Shown here piece after piece: positions 1 to 10,203 of a stretch of 64,000 nucleotides of DNA. Source of the DNA: Zanthoxylum bungeanum (lineage: Eukaryota; Streptophyta; Magnoliopsida; Sapindales; Rutaceae); contig SKCR01037616.1 of the NCBI GenBank assembly GCA_019454045.1, forward strand, positions 124,001-188,000, given 5' to 3'. Positions within the stretch are counted from its first letter, which is position 1; every line of letters starts with the position of its first letter. Position numbers and translations under genes: made by a program. Below the pieces are notes generated by a model that ran no database searches, had not been told where the DNA came from, and was given only the letters and a program-made list of their open reading frames with translations.

Positions 1-604
1 GTTATTCACTTAAACTTGCTAAAATTCTAAATAATAATTTAAGTCTAAATTTGCCTCCCATTGTAAGTATAGACCCAAAGGTCTTAAACCGTATTGGCAT
101 GACTAGGCTTTACCAGACTGACCAATACCAATTTGTCCCTAAATCATACTATTGACAATGGTTTGACTTTTCTGAGTCATAAGAGGTAGCGACCCTTAGG
201 CGTGGTCTTATAACTTAGTGGCAAAGATTAGCTGTCCACAAGGACTAGCATAAGCTTTGGCATGTTTGATTGCCCAACCCAATGATCAAGGAATTGTGAT
301 TTATATCATAAATTGGTTGGGAACCTACCTAATTATCGTATTTTATAATGAACGGCCCTAGTCGGAGTTGTGAAATGATGATAATTGGATCATTGCCCAT
401 AAGAAATCCATCATATTGGGGTTGATGCGATTTGCTTAAAATTTTAAAACAATTGAGTGGGAGCAACTTTATAATATTAAAAACGCATGTTATTATGAAA
501 CATTAATGAAAACATATTCCTAATTTTAACATTCTCTCTTAACATGTGGGTTAAAATATTTCACAAACATTCAAATCACAAACAGAATATCACTTCGTTC
601 CATC
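1..604 (+). mobile_element. C0 leader and first gag codons
   Basis: AT-rich sequence without a long reading frame, ending in codons 590-604 that read SLRSI. This fits the start of plant copia Gag, where SLRSIL precedes the N-terminal Gag domain. The reading stops exactly where the LTR of H begins, so H entered the gag start. No PBS is visible, so the window begins inside the untranslated leader. The assignment rests on five residues plus position, so it is moderate. Confidence 0.5.
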
Positions 605-1236
605 TGTTTGGGCCAAATTTGGTCCAGGGGTAGTTTTCGTCATTTTACTTCAGACCCAATACTGGACGCACCCCTGAAGCCTCCTAATCAAACCCCAAAG
701 ACATAATGTCAGCCCAGGCCCGATGAACACCAACACCCATAACCGAAGGACTATCCAGAGGCCCGCCCACGTAACGCCTAAGTTCATAAATTCAACAGTT
801 GCCGGCCTACAACGGGCAAAACATAATAAACTCCCTCATGAAGTCGACCGTTATCGACGCCCAACGGACAAGCAATCAAAGAGCAGTAAATGCACACAGA
901 GGCGTGTATATAAGAGGAGAGTGTCCAGAAGAAAGGGGGATCCAACTTCTAGCTTTCCTACCCATAGCTTTGGGACATTCTCAAGCTCGCCACTCCAGCC
1001 ACTTATCGCCCTCACGGCATCATAAGGGAATCAAGGTAATATCTGCCTTTGATCTCCATCCTACGCTATTTATAGCTCATCTCCTTTACTGACTTGAGCG
1101 TCGGAGTGCCCCCGGCACCCACCACACCGGTGGGCAGTACTCCCGCTCACACTACATCTTTGTTTTGCAGGATCGCCAGTGCCCTCCTTTTACGAAATCT
1201 CGATTGTGGACCTCGGGCGAAAACCAGAGTCCCACA
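605..1236 (+). repeat. 5' LTR of H
   Basis: Begins TGTTTGGGCC and ends GAGTCCCACA. It matches 6,162-6,793 base for base except one position. It contains a TATA box at 907 and a donor/acceptor-like pair at 1,036 and 1,170. The 100-residue and 97-residue open frames inside it are repeated exactly in the 3' LTR and show no sign of being proteins. Confidence 0.93.
907..913 (+). promoter_or_regulatory. TATA box in 5' LTR of H
   Basis: TATATAA in a GC-balanced context, about 300 bases after the LTR start. It would place the transcript start near 940. The copy in the 3' LTR is at 6,464-6,470. Confidence 0.6.
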
Positions 1237-1278
1237 ATTTGGCGCCCACCGTGGGGCCCTAGCGATTCTTAGCAAGCA
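1237..1278 (+). other. Primer-binding site region of H
   Basis: Directly after the LTR end CCCACA comes ATTTGGCGCCCACCGTGGGG, the TGGCGCC-type PBS of many plant gypsy elements. The priming tRNA cannot be named from sequence alone. The 42 bases to 1,278 recur at 6,794-6,835 after the 3' LTR. Confidence 0.75.
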
Positions 1279-1502
1279 AAGACATCTCTATCTATGACCC
1301 TTTCATACATAACGATCCATGGGTTGATTGTCATCAACCTCTCACTACATGTGAGATGATGGTCGTTTTCCTTAGAATGCATGGATTGCCTTCAGCTCCA
1401 TACTACGTGATTGAGTTGTCTCTCATGGACTTCTATAAGGAACAAGTACTTGGCTCGAAGACGGTGTCCCGGTCGACAATACCCGAATAAAGTCTTGGCA
1501 TG

Positions 1503-1775
1503 GATATCACAGTCAACATTACCAGGTATGACTTGCACTTTTTATGAATGTCCCAATCGACATTAGTAAAACATGAGACTTGTTAGGGATGTCCCATTGG
1601 ACGTTAATGTGTAGCTTGTGACTTATTCTAGATGTCATAGATGACATTACAATTTATAGTTTGAGACTTATTACGGATGTCTCAGTCGACATTTACCATG
1701 TGTGGCATAGGTCTAATAATGGATCTTCCACTGGATATTAGTGTATTGTAGAGGATGTCCCAATTGTCATTATTA
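1503..1775 (+). repeat. Degenerate ~45-bp inverted-repeat array in H
   Basis: About six diverged units start near 1,503, 1,547, 1,588, 1,631, 1,676 and 1,754. Each carries GATGTC/AATGTC, six bases, then GACATT or a close variant, so each unit can form a small hairpin. Best examples are AATGTC-CCAATC-GACATT (1,547) and GATGTC-ATAGAT-GACATT (1,631). Spacing is 41-48 bases, except one weak unit at 1,722. Confidence 0.55.
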
Positions 1776-4159
1776 TATGTATAGCATGTCATTTGCTTGA
1801 GATTCAATTCGACACTCCACACATAAGACTTGTCACTTGTCGAGATCTCATTTGACTTGAGATGGAAGAAGTCCACCTAGCAAGATAGTTGAGGTTCCAT
1901 TCCACACGAAAATGAAGAAGTCATAACTAGGAGTTCCACCCCACCTGATAAGGAAGAACTACTAGCTAGTGGCGGAAACACCACTTGACACTACAAAGAT
2001 GTATTCCCGGCTTTGTGAAAAGCTTATTCGCGAAGCTGCTGAGTGTGCTGCTTGTGCAATGATGACTTAACTTGGCACACATTCACATATCCTTCCATCA
2101 CTATTACAAAGTCTAGAAGATAAAGCCTGACGAACAAAACGAAGCAGCGTGCAACTAATTGGTGTTATGGATTACGGTGCTCCTCTACAACCTTCTCAGT
2201 GTCGACTCAGATTGTGCCAAAGCTGACCGAGGGTCCACTTGTCAAAAATAAAAAAAAATTTAAGGGCCCAAGGCAGCCCAATAACCACGTGAAAGCTTAC
2301 TTAAAGCACAAAGCACCAGCCTTGGGCCCGAGACGCAAGACTACATCACAGGAACCAAGAAGCAGCCTAGAACCGAGAAGTGTGGATTCCACGCACATGA
2401 CATGTCATCATCTTCAAGCATGGATCATGAGAAAATGCAAGCATGGATCATGAGAAAATGCCCAAGCCCGTACACGATGCTGCAAGTCGGCACCAAACCG
2501 AGAGGACAATCTTCAAGTCGCAACATTTCAAGCGACCGTGTACGTCAAACGATTATACGACGCCGCCAATATTTTATGGACCAAAAGGTTAAACCCTTGT
2601 GCCCTAACAAACTTGCAAAGGGCCAGCTGCTCAGACCTAGTGACGAGATTAAATCAGGAGCAAAACTTTATTCCCAAGTCTACGAAATTCATATCTTCTA
2701 GCCGACATGCATGAATCGAGCAAATGTGAATTTTTACTAGTCTGGGAGGAGCCTCTCGGTTTTCCTGATTGAGTCTGGAAATGAATTTTTACTTTTCAAA
2801 TTGAAGGAAGTTCAGCCTGCATCTCACAACTGAGTGAATCTCATTCACCATTTATCCAATAAAGCCCACTCGACAAGACTAACAAAGTAGCATGGATCCA
2901 AGAGGATCTTGCCAGAATAACGATGCGGACATATACTTTGAATAATATCTCCACCAAATAGCAATATTACTAAATTCCATCCCAGTCGACTGGATGAGCA
3001 TGCGACACAGACCCACACGCAACAATGGCAGCCAAAGTCCAACCCACCGAGATTAGCCAGAACTCAACAACCACCAGTCCGCTCACATCCATCAACATAT
3101 GACCAGATGCCACGAGTGCCAACAGGCCTAAGTCTTCAACCCAATATGTAAAAAATAGAGATCCAAGCTGGACCAAAAGCTCGTCCCACAAGCTGAAAAT
3201 AGACGGGCCCAAAGCATCAAAACGAGCCCACAAAAAAAAAAAAAAAAAAAAATTTTAATAGCAATCCCACATCGATTGGGAAACCATCCAGACTGCCGAG
3301 AGTTAGCAAAAACAAGGGAAAATAAAAGGAACACAGCTACAATTACACGTACATGCTTCCAGCCAACGCGCATGCTTCTAGCCGACATGTATGAATTAAA
3401 CAACGTGAATATCTTGCAACCGATATGCGTGCATCTCGAAATGTGAATCCTCTCCAGTGGATTGGAGAAATTGTGCCATTCGACACAGCTCATATGATAA
3501 CATGGAGAGTTCAAGAACACCTATTATGCATTGGAATATTGGTAGTTTATCATCAACAAAAATGGGTCTTACACTTTCTTTAGCCAGCGTGCGCGACTCA
3601 TCCACATGGTTCACGCTCCATCCGACATTTTGGCAGCTGGAGAATCAATGTGTGTGGAGGCTACTGTTCGTCCTTTTCTTTTTGGTAATTTTTGTGTAGC
3701 TTCATACATGTGGGATCACAATGGCCTTAGCCTTTTGGCCTTTTGCGCGTGGAGATTGGTATTTGTCCTTTGCTTTTTGGTAGTTTCTGTATGGCTTCAT
3801 GCATGTGTTGATCTACTTATTTTATTCGACCATATTGTTATTGTCGTATGGAAGATTGGGCATAACTCCTGGGCTCGAAAGCTTTATTAATTTCCAAAGC
3901 CATATGTGTGCTAGCCTTGATAGTAGGCTGGGCTTTACGCATGGAATGGAGTTTGATAGTGGTTGAGCTTTGTTTAGTCGCATGGCCTGATTTTGGAATA
4001 ATGGATTCCTTTTGGATTTGCTACCAGCTTTGTTGTTTTGTTTCTGTCGTGGGCCTTGTTTGCTTTTAATTTTCATGGTGGGCTAAGACTATTAGCAAAA
4101 AATGGTGTCTTCTCTTTGCTTCTCTTTGTTACTTTCGACCCTTGGGACTTGTTCTTGGT
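1776..4159. other. H interior without recognisable genes
   Basis: I see no Gag, Pol or host protein motif on either strand. The stretch contains a homopolymer A run (about 3,232-3,252), a G/T-rich half (3,600-4,150) and only short shadow frames. It is part of H because it lies between the matched LTRs. Confidence 0.6.
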
Positions 4160-4447
4160 TCAGCCAAATGCAGAATGGCTTCTCTCATCATCTTCGTCTT
4201 CTGGCTCTGAAAGGATCCACGGTAAGCCCTCATTCTCAAAATCCACAGATTCATAATCAATAGCCCCATCTTCATACAGAAGTGCTTCACACTCATCACC
4301 ACTATCACCTTTATGCGCTTCTTCTCGAAGTTCTTTGATCTCTCTTGATCTACTCCTTATTGTCTGTAAGTATGATAGTCGGGTCTTTGGGCTCTCATAA
4401 GCTTGAATAATTATTTGTTCGGGGCTTATTCTATTGTTTTGGAGCAA
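4160..4447 (-). CDS. Short antisense ORF in H, acidic C-terminus, unknown
   Basis: A 95-codon frame on the strand opposite to H. The N-terminal half is polar with a basic and helical-looking stretch (RSRSREIKELREEAHKGD). The C-terminal third is strongly acidic (ILSEPEDEDDE). I recognise no domain, signal peptide or membrane segment. A neighbouring minus-strand frame (4,426-4,659) overlaps its start, so a longer frame broken by a shift is possible. Tat-lineage elements are known to carry extra, often antisense, ORFs between pol and the 3' LTR, which makes the position suggestive. It could equally be a captured gene fragment or a chance frame. Confidence 0.3.
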   Translation of the reverse strand: MLQNNRISPEQIIIQAYESPKTRLSYLQTIRSRSREIKELREEAHKGDSGDECEALLYEDGAIDYESVDFENEGLPWILSEPEDEDDERSHSAFG

Positions 4448-4855
4448 TATGCTTCATGGGCCGTTGTATTCTTGGACTTCGGTCTTCTTTGGGCTTTCTT
4501 TCTTGTCTTTGTACCCTCCTGGGGCATACAGTTTGTCGTATAATGATTAGATCCATTCGACACTATAATACGCTCATTAGACGACATATACAAAGTAAAA
4601 GAATATGCTTCTCTTCTGCCTGAAAAACAACTATATAGATCAACATATGGGCCGGCCAATAGAGCTTATTGATACAATTGGCTTACTCAACAAATCTTAC
4701 AGGAGACGGGTATGAGTACTCGCTTCTATTTACTTTCATTATTCATGTTCTCAAAACTTGTAAGGAATATCATGCGACATGGTTCAAGATCTGACCTTCT
4801 TCTGGTCTGATCGATAAATATAAAAGCCCATGGTCCTTAACCAATAGTGTGGAGA

Positions 4856-5955
4856 TTTTCCTGGACTCATCAAGTCCAGTCGACCGGGGACATCCCCCAT
4901 GGACTCATGTCGAGTCAACTTATAGACATGGATTACGCATGTCGTATGACTCATATCCTCCTGGACTCATCAAGTCCAGTCGACCGGGGACATCCCCCAT
5001 AGACTCATTTCGAGTCAACTTATAGACATGGATTACGCATGTCGTATGATTCATATCCTCATGGACTCATCAAGTCCAGTCGACCGGGGACACCCCCCAT
5101 GGACTCATGTCGAGTCAACTTATAGACATGGATTACGCATGTCGTATGACTCATATCCTCCTGGACTCATCAAGTCCAGTCGACCGGGGACACCCCCCAT
5201 GGACTCATGTCGAGTCAACATATAGACATGGATTACGCATGTCGTATGACTCATATCCTCCTGGACTCATCAAGTCCAGTCGACCGGGGACATCCCCCAT
5301 GGACTCATGTCGAGTCAACTTATAGACATGGATTACGCATGTCGTATGACTCATATCCTCCTGGACTCATCAAGTCCAGTCGACCGGGGACATCCCCCAT
5401 AGACTCATTTCGAGTCAACTTATAGACATGGATTACGCATGTCGTATGATTCATATCCTCCTGGACTCATCAAGTCCAGTCGACCGGGGACACCCCCCAT
5501 GGACTCATGTCGAGTCAACTTATAGACATGGATTATGCATGTCGTATGACTCATATCCTCCTGGACTCATCAAGTCCAGTCGACCGGGGACACCCCCCAT
5601 GGACTCATGTCGAGTCAACTTATAGACATGGATTACGCATGTCGTATGACTCATATCCTCCTGGACTCATCAAGTCCAGTCGACCGGGGACATCCCCCAT
5701 GGACTCATGTCGAGTCAACTTATAGACATGGATTACGCATGTCGTATGACTCATATCCTCCTGGACTCATCAAGTCCAGTCGACCGGGGACATCCCCCAT
5801 AGACTCATTTCGAGTCAACTTGTAGACATGGATTACATATGTCGTATGACTCATATCCTCCTGGACTCATCAAGTCCAGTCGACCGGGGACATTCCTCAT
5901 AGACTCATTTCGAGTCAACTTGTAGACATGGAGGGCACATGTCGTATGACTGATA
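4856..5955 (+). repeat. Tandem array of eleven 100-bp units in H
   Basis: The motif GGACTCATCAAGTCCAGTCG recurs exactly every 100 bases from 4,863 to 5,863. Each unit contains four inverted repeats: CTGGACT-CATCA-AGTCCAG, GGGG-ACAT-CCCC, GACTC-ATGTC-GAGTC and GACATG-GATTACG-CATGTC. Variants such as ACAT/ACAC and ATGTC/ATTTC fall mostly in loops. Variant positions recur every four units (units 2, 6 and 10 share CATAGACTCATTTCG), giving a 400-bp higher-order period. The 72-residue open frames across the array are by-products of the repeat. Confidence 0.95.
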
Positions 5956-6143
5956 TACTCACCTTCATCGGGTCCAAACGATTGGGTAATTCCCCAATGG
6001 CTCTTGTAGACTCAAGTTGATAACTTGACATTCGTTTGGTTCAATTAGTAGGCAGCATCAACGCTATAGTACAGCTACATAATATGGCATCATCCCAGGC
6101 GACACATGCGTCAAGTACTCTCCAAGCCAATGACTCTTGACTT

Positions 6144-6161
6144 AGAGAGTAGGGGACAAAC
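6144..6161 (+). other. Polypurine tract of H
   Basis: AGAGAGTAGGGGACAAAC lies directly before the TG of the 3' LTR at 6,162. This is the expected position of the plus-strand primer and confirms the orientation of H. Confidence 0.75.
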
Positions 6162-6793
6162 TGTTTGGGCCAAATTTGGTCCAGGGGTAGTTTTCGTCAT
6201 TTTACTTCAGACCCAATACTGGACGCACCCCTGAAGCCTCCTAATCAAACCCCAAAGACATAATGTCAGCCCAGGCCCGATGAACACCAACACCCATAAC
6301 CGAAGGACTATCCAGAGGCCCGCCCACGTAACACCTAAGTTCATAAATTCAACAGTTGCCGGCCTACAACGGGCAAAACATAATAAACTCCCTCATGAAG
6401 TCGACCGTTATCGACGCCCAACGGACAAGCAATCAAAGAGCAGTAAATGCACACAGAGGCGTGTATATAAGAGGAGAGTGTCCAGAAGAAAGGGGGATCC
6501 AACTTCTAGCTTTCCTACCCATAGCTTTGGGACATTCTCAAGCTCGCCACTCCAGCCACTTATCGCCCTCACGGCATCATAAGGGAATCAAGGTAATATC
6601 TGCCTTTGATCTCCATCCTACGCTATTTATAGCTCATCTCCTTTACTGACTTGAGCGTCGGAGTGCCCCCGGCACCCACCACACCGGTGGGCAGTACTCC
6701 CGCTCACACTACATCTTTGTTTTGCAGGATCGCCAGTGCCCTCCTTTTACGAAATCTCGATTGTGGACCTCGGGCGAAAACCAGAGTCCCACA
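6162..6793 (+). repeat. 3' LTR of H
   Basis: Same 632-bp sequence as 605-1,236 with one visible base difference. TATA box at 6,464-6,470. It ends CCCACA at 6,793, but instead of a target duplication the next 42 bases repeat the PBS region. Confidence 0.93.
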
Positions 6794-6835
6794 ATTTGGC
6801 GCCCACCGTGGGGCCCTAGCGATTCTTAGCAAGCA
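6794..6835 (+). repeat. Extra 42-bp PBS copy after the 3' LTR of H
   Basis: Identical to 1,237-1,278 (PBS and following GATTCTTAGCAAGCA), then switches abruptly to C0 gag at 6,836. A single normal insertion would not leave this. It suggests a former tandem LTR-interior-LTR-interior arrangement cut by a deletion, or recombination between two copies. Confidence 0.85.
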
Positions 6836-6843
6836 GAGAATGA

Positions 6844-7434
6844 CTTGAAACGAAGCTTAAAACCTCTGTCATGCTTACGGGTACAGACCTCAAGCCAAGA
6901 GGCCCAAAGAAAAATAAGGCCAAGGCCAAGGCTCCAGATCACCTAAAGCTTAATGGTAAGGTGGAGAAGAAAAAGGGAAAAGGGAAATGTTTCTTTTGTG
7001 GAAAGAAGGGTAATTGGAAGAAAGACTGCAGATCCTTGAAAGCCAAGGAAGCTAAGGAAGCCCAAGAGGCCAAGAAGCCCAATGCTTCAGGCATGTTGTA
7101 TATGATTGAACTATATTTTCAAAACTCTGAACCTTCTACTTGGGTGCTTGACACCGGTTGTGGGACTCACTTGTGTAACAATGTGCAGGGCCTGAGAAAC
7201 AGTAGGAGACTCCGTCATGGAGAGGTTGACTTACGCATGGGTAATGGAGCAAAACTGGCTGCATTGTGCGTGGGGGCTTATTCATTAGTTTTTCCGAATG
7301 GTTTAGTTTTAGACTTAAAAGATTGTGTTTATGTACCTTCTCTAGTAAATAATATCATTTCAATTTCTTCTTTATGTAATAAAGGCTTTTCATGCCTAAT
7401 AAGTTGTAATGAATTTTCTATTTTATTTCAATGA
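6844..7434 (+). pseudogene. C0 gag 3' end and protease (broken)
   Basis: The frame opens after a stop at 6,841. Its upstream gag domain has been lost to the H junction. Residues near 6,990 give the nucleocapsid zinc knuckle C-F-F-C-G-K-K-G-N-W-K-K-D-C (CX2CX4HX4C, with Asn in place of the His). It is preceded by a lysine-rich stretch typical of copia Gag. The retroviral-type aspartic protease active site reads DTGCGTHLC near 7,150, close to the usual D-[TS]-G. The frame ends at 7,434, where a shift moves the rest of the polyprotein to another frame. In the family this region packages RNA and matures the polyprotein in cytoplasmic particles. The knuckle His loss, frameshift and lost N-terminus make this copy inactive. 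Confidence 0.85.
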
Positions 7435-8506
7435 AATAAAATATGGAGATGGTATTTTGAATAATGGTATCTATGTCTTACAAACTAACAAAGAATGTTC
7501 AACCTCTAATATATACAACGTTAACTCGAATAATCCCAATGAATCACTTCTATTGCACAGTCGCTTAGGTCATATCAATGAAACAAGATTAATTAAGCTA
7601 CATAAGGATGGGTATTTCAGACCCTTCAAATATGAACCTTATGGAACTTGTGAGTCTTGTTTACTTGGTAAAATGACCAAATTACCCTTCAAAGGTAAAT
7701 GACAGCGTGCAGCGGAGACATTAGAACTCATACACTCTGATGTATGCGGACCAATGTCAGTCACCGCTAGAGGTGGATTCTCCTACTTCATTACCTTTAT
7801 CGATGATCACTCGCGATATGGGTATGTGTACCTTATGCGGTACAAATCTGAAGCCTTTGAGAAATTCAAAGACTTCAAAGCTGAAGTAGAAAACCAGCTT
7901 AATAAAAGTATTAAGTCACTAAGGTCTGACCGAGGTGGTGAATACTTAAGTGACGCATTTCAAGATTACTTGAGAGAAAATGGCATTGTTTCCCAATGGA
8001 CTCCTCCGGGAACTCCACAGCATAATGGGGTCTCCGAAAGGAGAAATCGGACATTATTAGATATGGTCCGATCAATGATGCCAGGTACGGATCTACCTCT
8101 TTCATTTTGGGGTATTGCTTTAGAAACTGCAACACTACTAATAAACCAAGTTCCTTCCAAGATTGTTAGTCAAACACCATATGAGTTATGGTCTGGGAAA
8201 CGTCCTAGTCTTAGTTATCTAAGAGTTTGGGGATGTGACGCATATGTTAAGCTCACACAAACTAACAAATTGGATGATATGGCAGTTAAATGTAAGTTTG
8301 TAGGATATGCCTTGAACTCAAGAGCATATGTGTTCTACTTCCCAAATGAACAAGGAACATTTGTCTCACGAAATGCTAAATTTCTAGAGAATGAATTCCT
8401 TCTCAAGAAATATAGTGGGAGTAGACTTGATCTCGATGAGGTACGAGAAGAACAAACTAACATAGAACTAAACCCCAGGCCCCTCAAAAGTGCAGCGACG
8501 GAATAA
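7409..8506 (+). pseudogene. C0 GAG-pre-integrase and integrase (broken)
   Basis: Continues C0 pol one frame away from gag-protease. The zinc-binding N-terminus reads HSRLGHI...CESC (HHCC type), followed by an in-frame TGA at 7,700. The catalytic core follows with FIDDHSRYGYVYL, SDRGGEYLS and HNGVSERRNRTLLDMV, giving the D, D and E residues in the expected order. The C-terminal part reads WGCDAYVK...GYALNSRAY and ends in TAA at 8,504-8,506. In the family this enzyme joins element cDNA to chromosomal DNA in the nucleus. The core is well preserved compared with copia A and A' in this window. At least two stops interrupt it, so it would not be made whole. Confidence 0.9.
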
Positions 8507-8509
8507 CCA

Positions 8510-10188
8510 CAAGGTTATGAACTTAGAAGGTCTGGTAGGGAAAGATATGAGCCTGAAAGATATGGTTTCCATATTAATAAGGAACATGATCAGGTCATTA
8601 ATAATGACGATCCCACCAGTTATGACGAAGCAATGTGTGACATTGATTCAGTCAAGTGGCTTGAGGCCATGAAATCCGAAATAGACTCTATGTATCAGAA
8701 TCAAGTCTGGGACTTGGTGGATGGACCTAAAGGGATAAAACTCATAGGTTGTAAGTGGATTTACAAGCGTAAAACTGATGCAGAATGCAACATCCAAACC
8801 TATAAGGCTAGGTTGGTGGCGAAAGGCTATAGACAAATCCATGGAATTGACTATGACGAAACCTTCTCGCCTGTTGCAATGATAAAATCCATTCGAATTT
8901 TACTGGCACTAGTTGCACACTTTGATTATGAGATTTGGCAGATCGATGTCAAAACAGCTTTCCTTAATGGGAACCTCGTAGAGGAAGTCTATATGACACA
9001 ACCTGAGGGGTTTGCATCTAAGGATGATCATAATAAAGTATGCAAGCTTAAACGATCCATTTATGGACTCAAGCAAGCCTCCAGAAGTTGGAATATATGA
9101 TTTGATGAGACAATCAAAGAATTTGACTTCATCAAAAATGTAGACGAGCCTTGTGTTTACAGGAAAAGTTGTGGGAGTGCTGTTATATTTCTTGTATTAT
9201 ATGTCAATGACATATTAATCATCGGGAATGATATTCCCATGATACAAGCCACTAATCAATGGTTATCTCAGAATTTCTCCATGAAAGATTTGGGAGAATC
9301 AGCCTACATCCTCGGTATTAAGATCTACCGTAACAGATCTAAAAGGTTGTTAGGACTTTCTCAATCTATGTACATAGATAAAGTTTTGAAAAGATTCAAA
9401 ATGGAAGATTCCAAAAGAGGTAATTTACCTACTTGTCATGGAATCAAATTATCTAAGAAGCAATGTCCACATACTCATTCAGATAGAGAGCTTATAAATA
9501 GGATCCATTATGCTTTAGCAATAGGATCGATCATGTACGCCATGCTATGTACAAGACTTGATGTCTCTTATACTCTTAGCATAACGAGCAGGTATCAGGC
9601 AAATCTTGGTGAGCAACACTGGGCAGCTGTCAAAACAATCCTCAAGTATCTGAGAAGAACTAAGGATGCGTTCTTGACATACGGAGATTGTTCTGAGATG
9701 AAAGTCATTGGTTACTGTGTTGTGAGCTTTCAGACCGATATGGATGACATCAGATAGCAAACATGATATCTGTTTACTATGAATGGCGGAACTATCAGTT
9801 GGAAAAGCTCATAGCAGTCAACTACAGCAGACTCCACCACTGAAGCCGAGTATATTACAGCATCTGAGGCAGCTAAAGAAGTAGTCTGGATAAAGAAGTT
9901 CATCACTGAGCTGGAAGTGCTTCCCGTGATAAATAATGGCATCACGATGTACTGTGACAACATGGGCGCCATTGCTCAATCAAAGGAACCAAGGTCCCAC
10001 CAGAAATCCAAGCATGTAGTCAGGTGATTTCATCTCATCAGGGATATTGTTGAGAGAAAAGAAGTTATTATAGAGAAAATACCCACAGAAGATAATCTTG
10101 CAGATTCTCTGACTAAAGGGCTGACTCAACAAAAGCATAATAGGGACACCCAAGAGTATGGTGTCCAGATTCATACTAGTTGGCTATA
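8510..10188 (+). pseudogene. C0 reverse transcriptase and RNase H (broken)
   Basis: Same frame as the integrase, after the stop at 8,504. RT motifs include KWIYKRKTDAE, YKARLVAKGYRQ, FSPVAMIKSIRILLAL, EIWQIDVKTAFLNGNL and the palm motif, which here reads LYVNDIL instead of YVDD, so a catalytic aspartate is lost. A TGA at 9,098 and TAG/TGA codons near 9,755 break the frame. RNase H follows with TTEAEYITASEAAKEVVWIK, YCDNMGAIAQ and DSLTKGL. Several lesions are of C-to-T or G-to-A type (for example GAT to AAT in the palm motif), as expected of methylated, silenced plant repeats. The region ends just before the polypurine tract. Confidence 0.9.
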
Positions 10189-10191
10189 ATG

Positions 10192-10203
10192 CAAGTGGGA
10201 GAT
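10192..10203 (+). other. Polypurine tract of C0
   Basis: CAAGTGGGAGAT directly before the 3' LTR start TGTTAGGG. It is the standard copia plus-strand priming site; related tracts precede the 3' LTRs of A, A' and C. Confidence 0.85.

Larger units (their letters stand above)
605..6835 (+). mobile_element. Non-autonomous gypsy-like LTR element H
   Basis: Two 632-bp LTRs (605-1,236 and 6,162-6,793), TG...CA bounded, enclose about 4.9 kb. I see one difference between the LTRs (an ACG/ACA change near 771), so the insertion is young. The 5' LTR is followed by a TGGCGCCCACCGTGGGGC primer-binding site, and a purine tract precedes the 3' LTR. The interior has no gag, protease, integrase or RT. It holds two hairpin repeat arrays and a short antisense ORF. 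Base composition is richer in GC than the host copia element. The 3' LTR is followed by a second 42-bp copy of the PBS region, and no target duplication is present. The PBS type and the antisense ORF would fit a Tat-lineage relative, which is inference. Confidence 0.85.

Noticed and set aside
600..604. Target duplication of H
   Set aside because: CCATC before the 5' LTR is not matched after the 3' LTR (ATTTG) or after the extra PBS (GAGAA).
723..1092. 100- and 97-residue frames in the H LTR, duplicated at 6,280-6,649
   Set aside because: They lie inside LTRs, overlap in two frames and show no motif. The duplication is simply the LTR pair.
1682..1876. 64-residue minus-strand frame
   Set aside because: Lies over the degenerate hairpin array of H; no motif.
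3264..3274. ATCCCACATCG, matching the plant snRNA upstream element
   Set aside because: No TATA box at the required distance and no snRNA-like sequence downstream; probably chance.
5028..5825. Series of 65-72-residue frames of nearly identical sequence
   Set aside because: By-products of a tandem repeat with a step of 100, which is not a multiple of three; the frames end and restart with the repeat.
4856..5955. CRISPR-like regular repeats
   Set aside because: The units are contiguous and alike along their whole length, without variable spacers, and lie in a plant retroelement.
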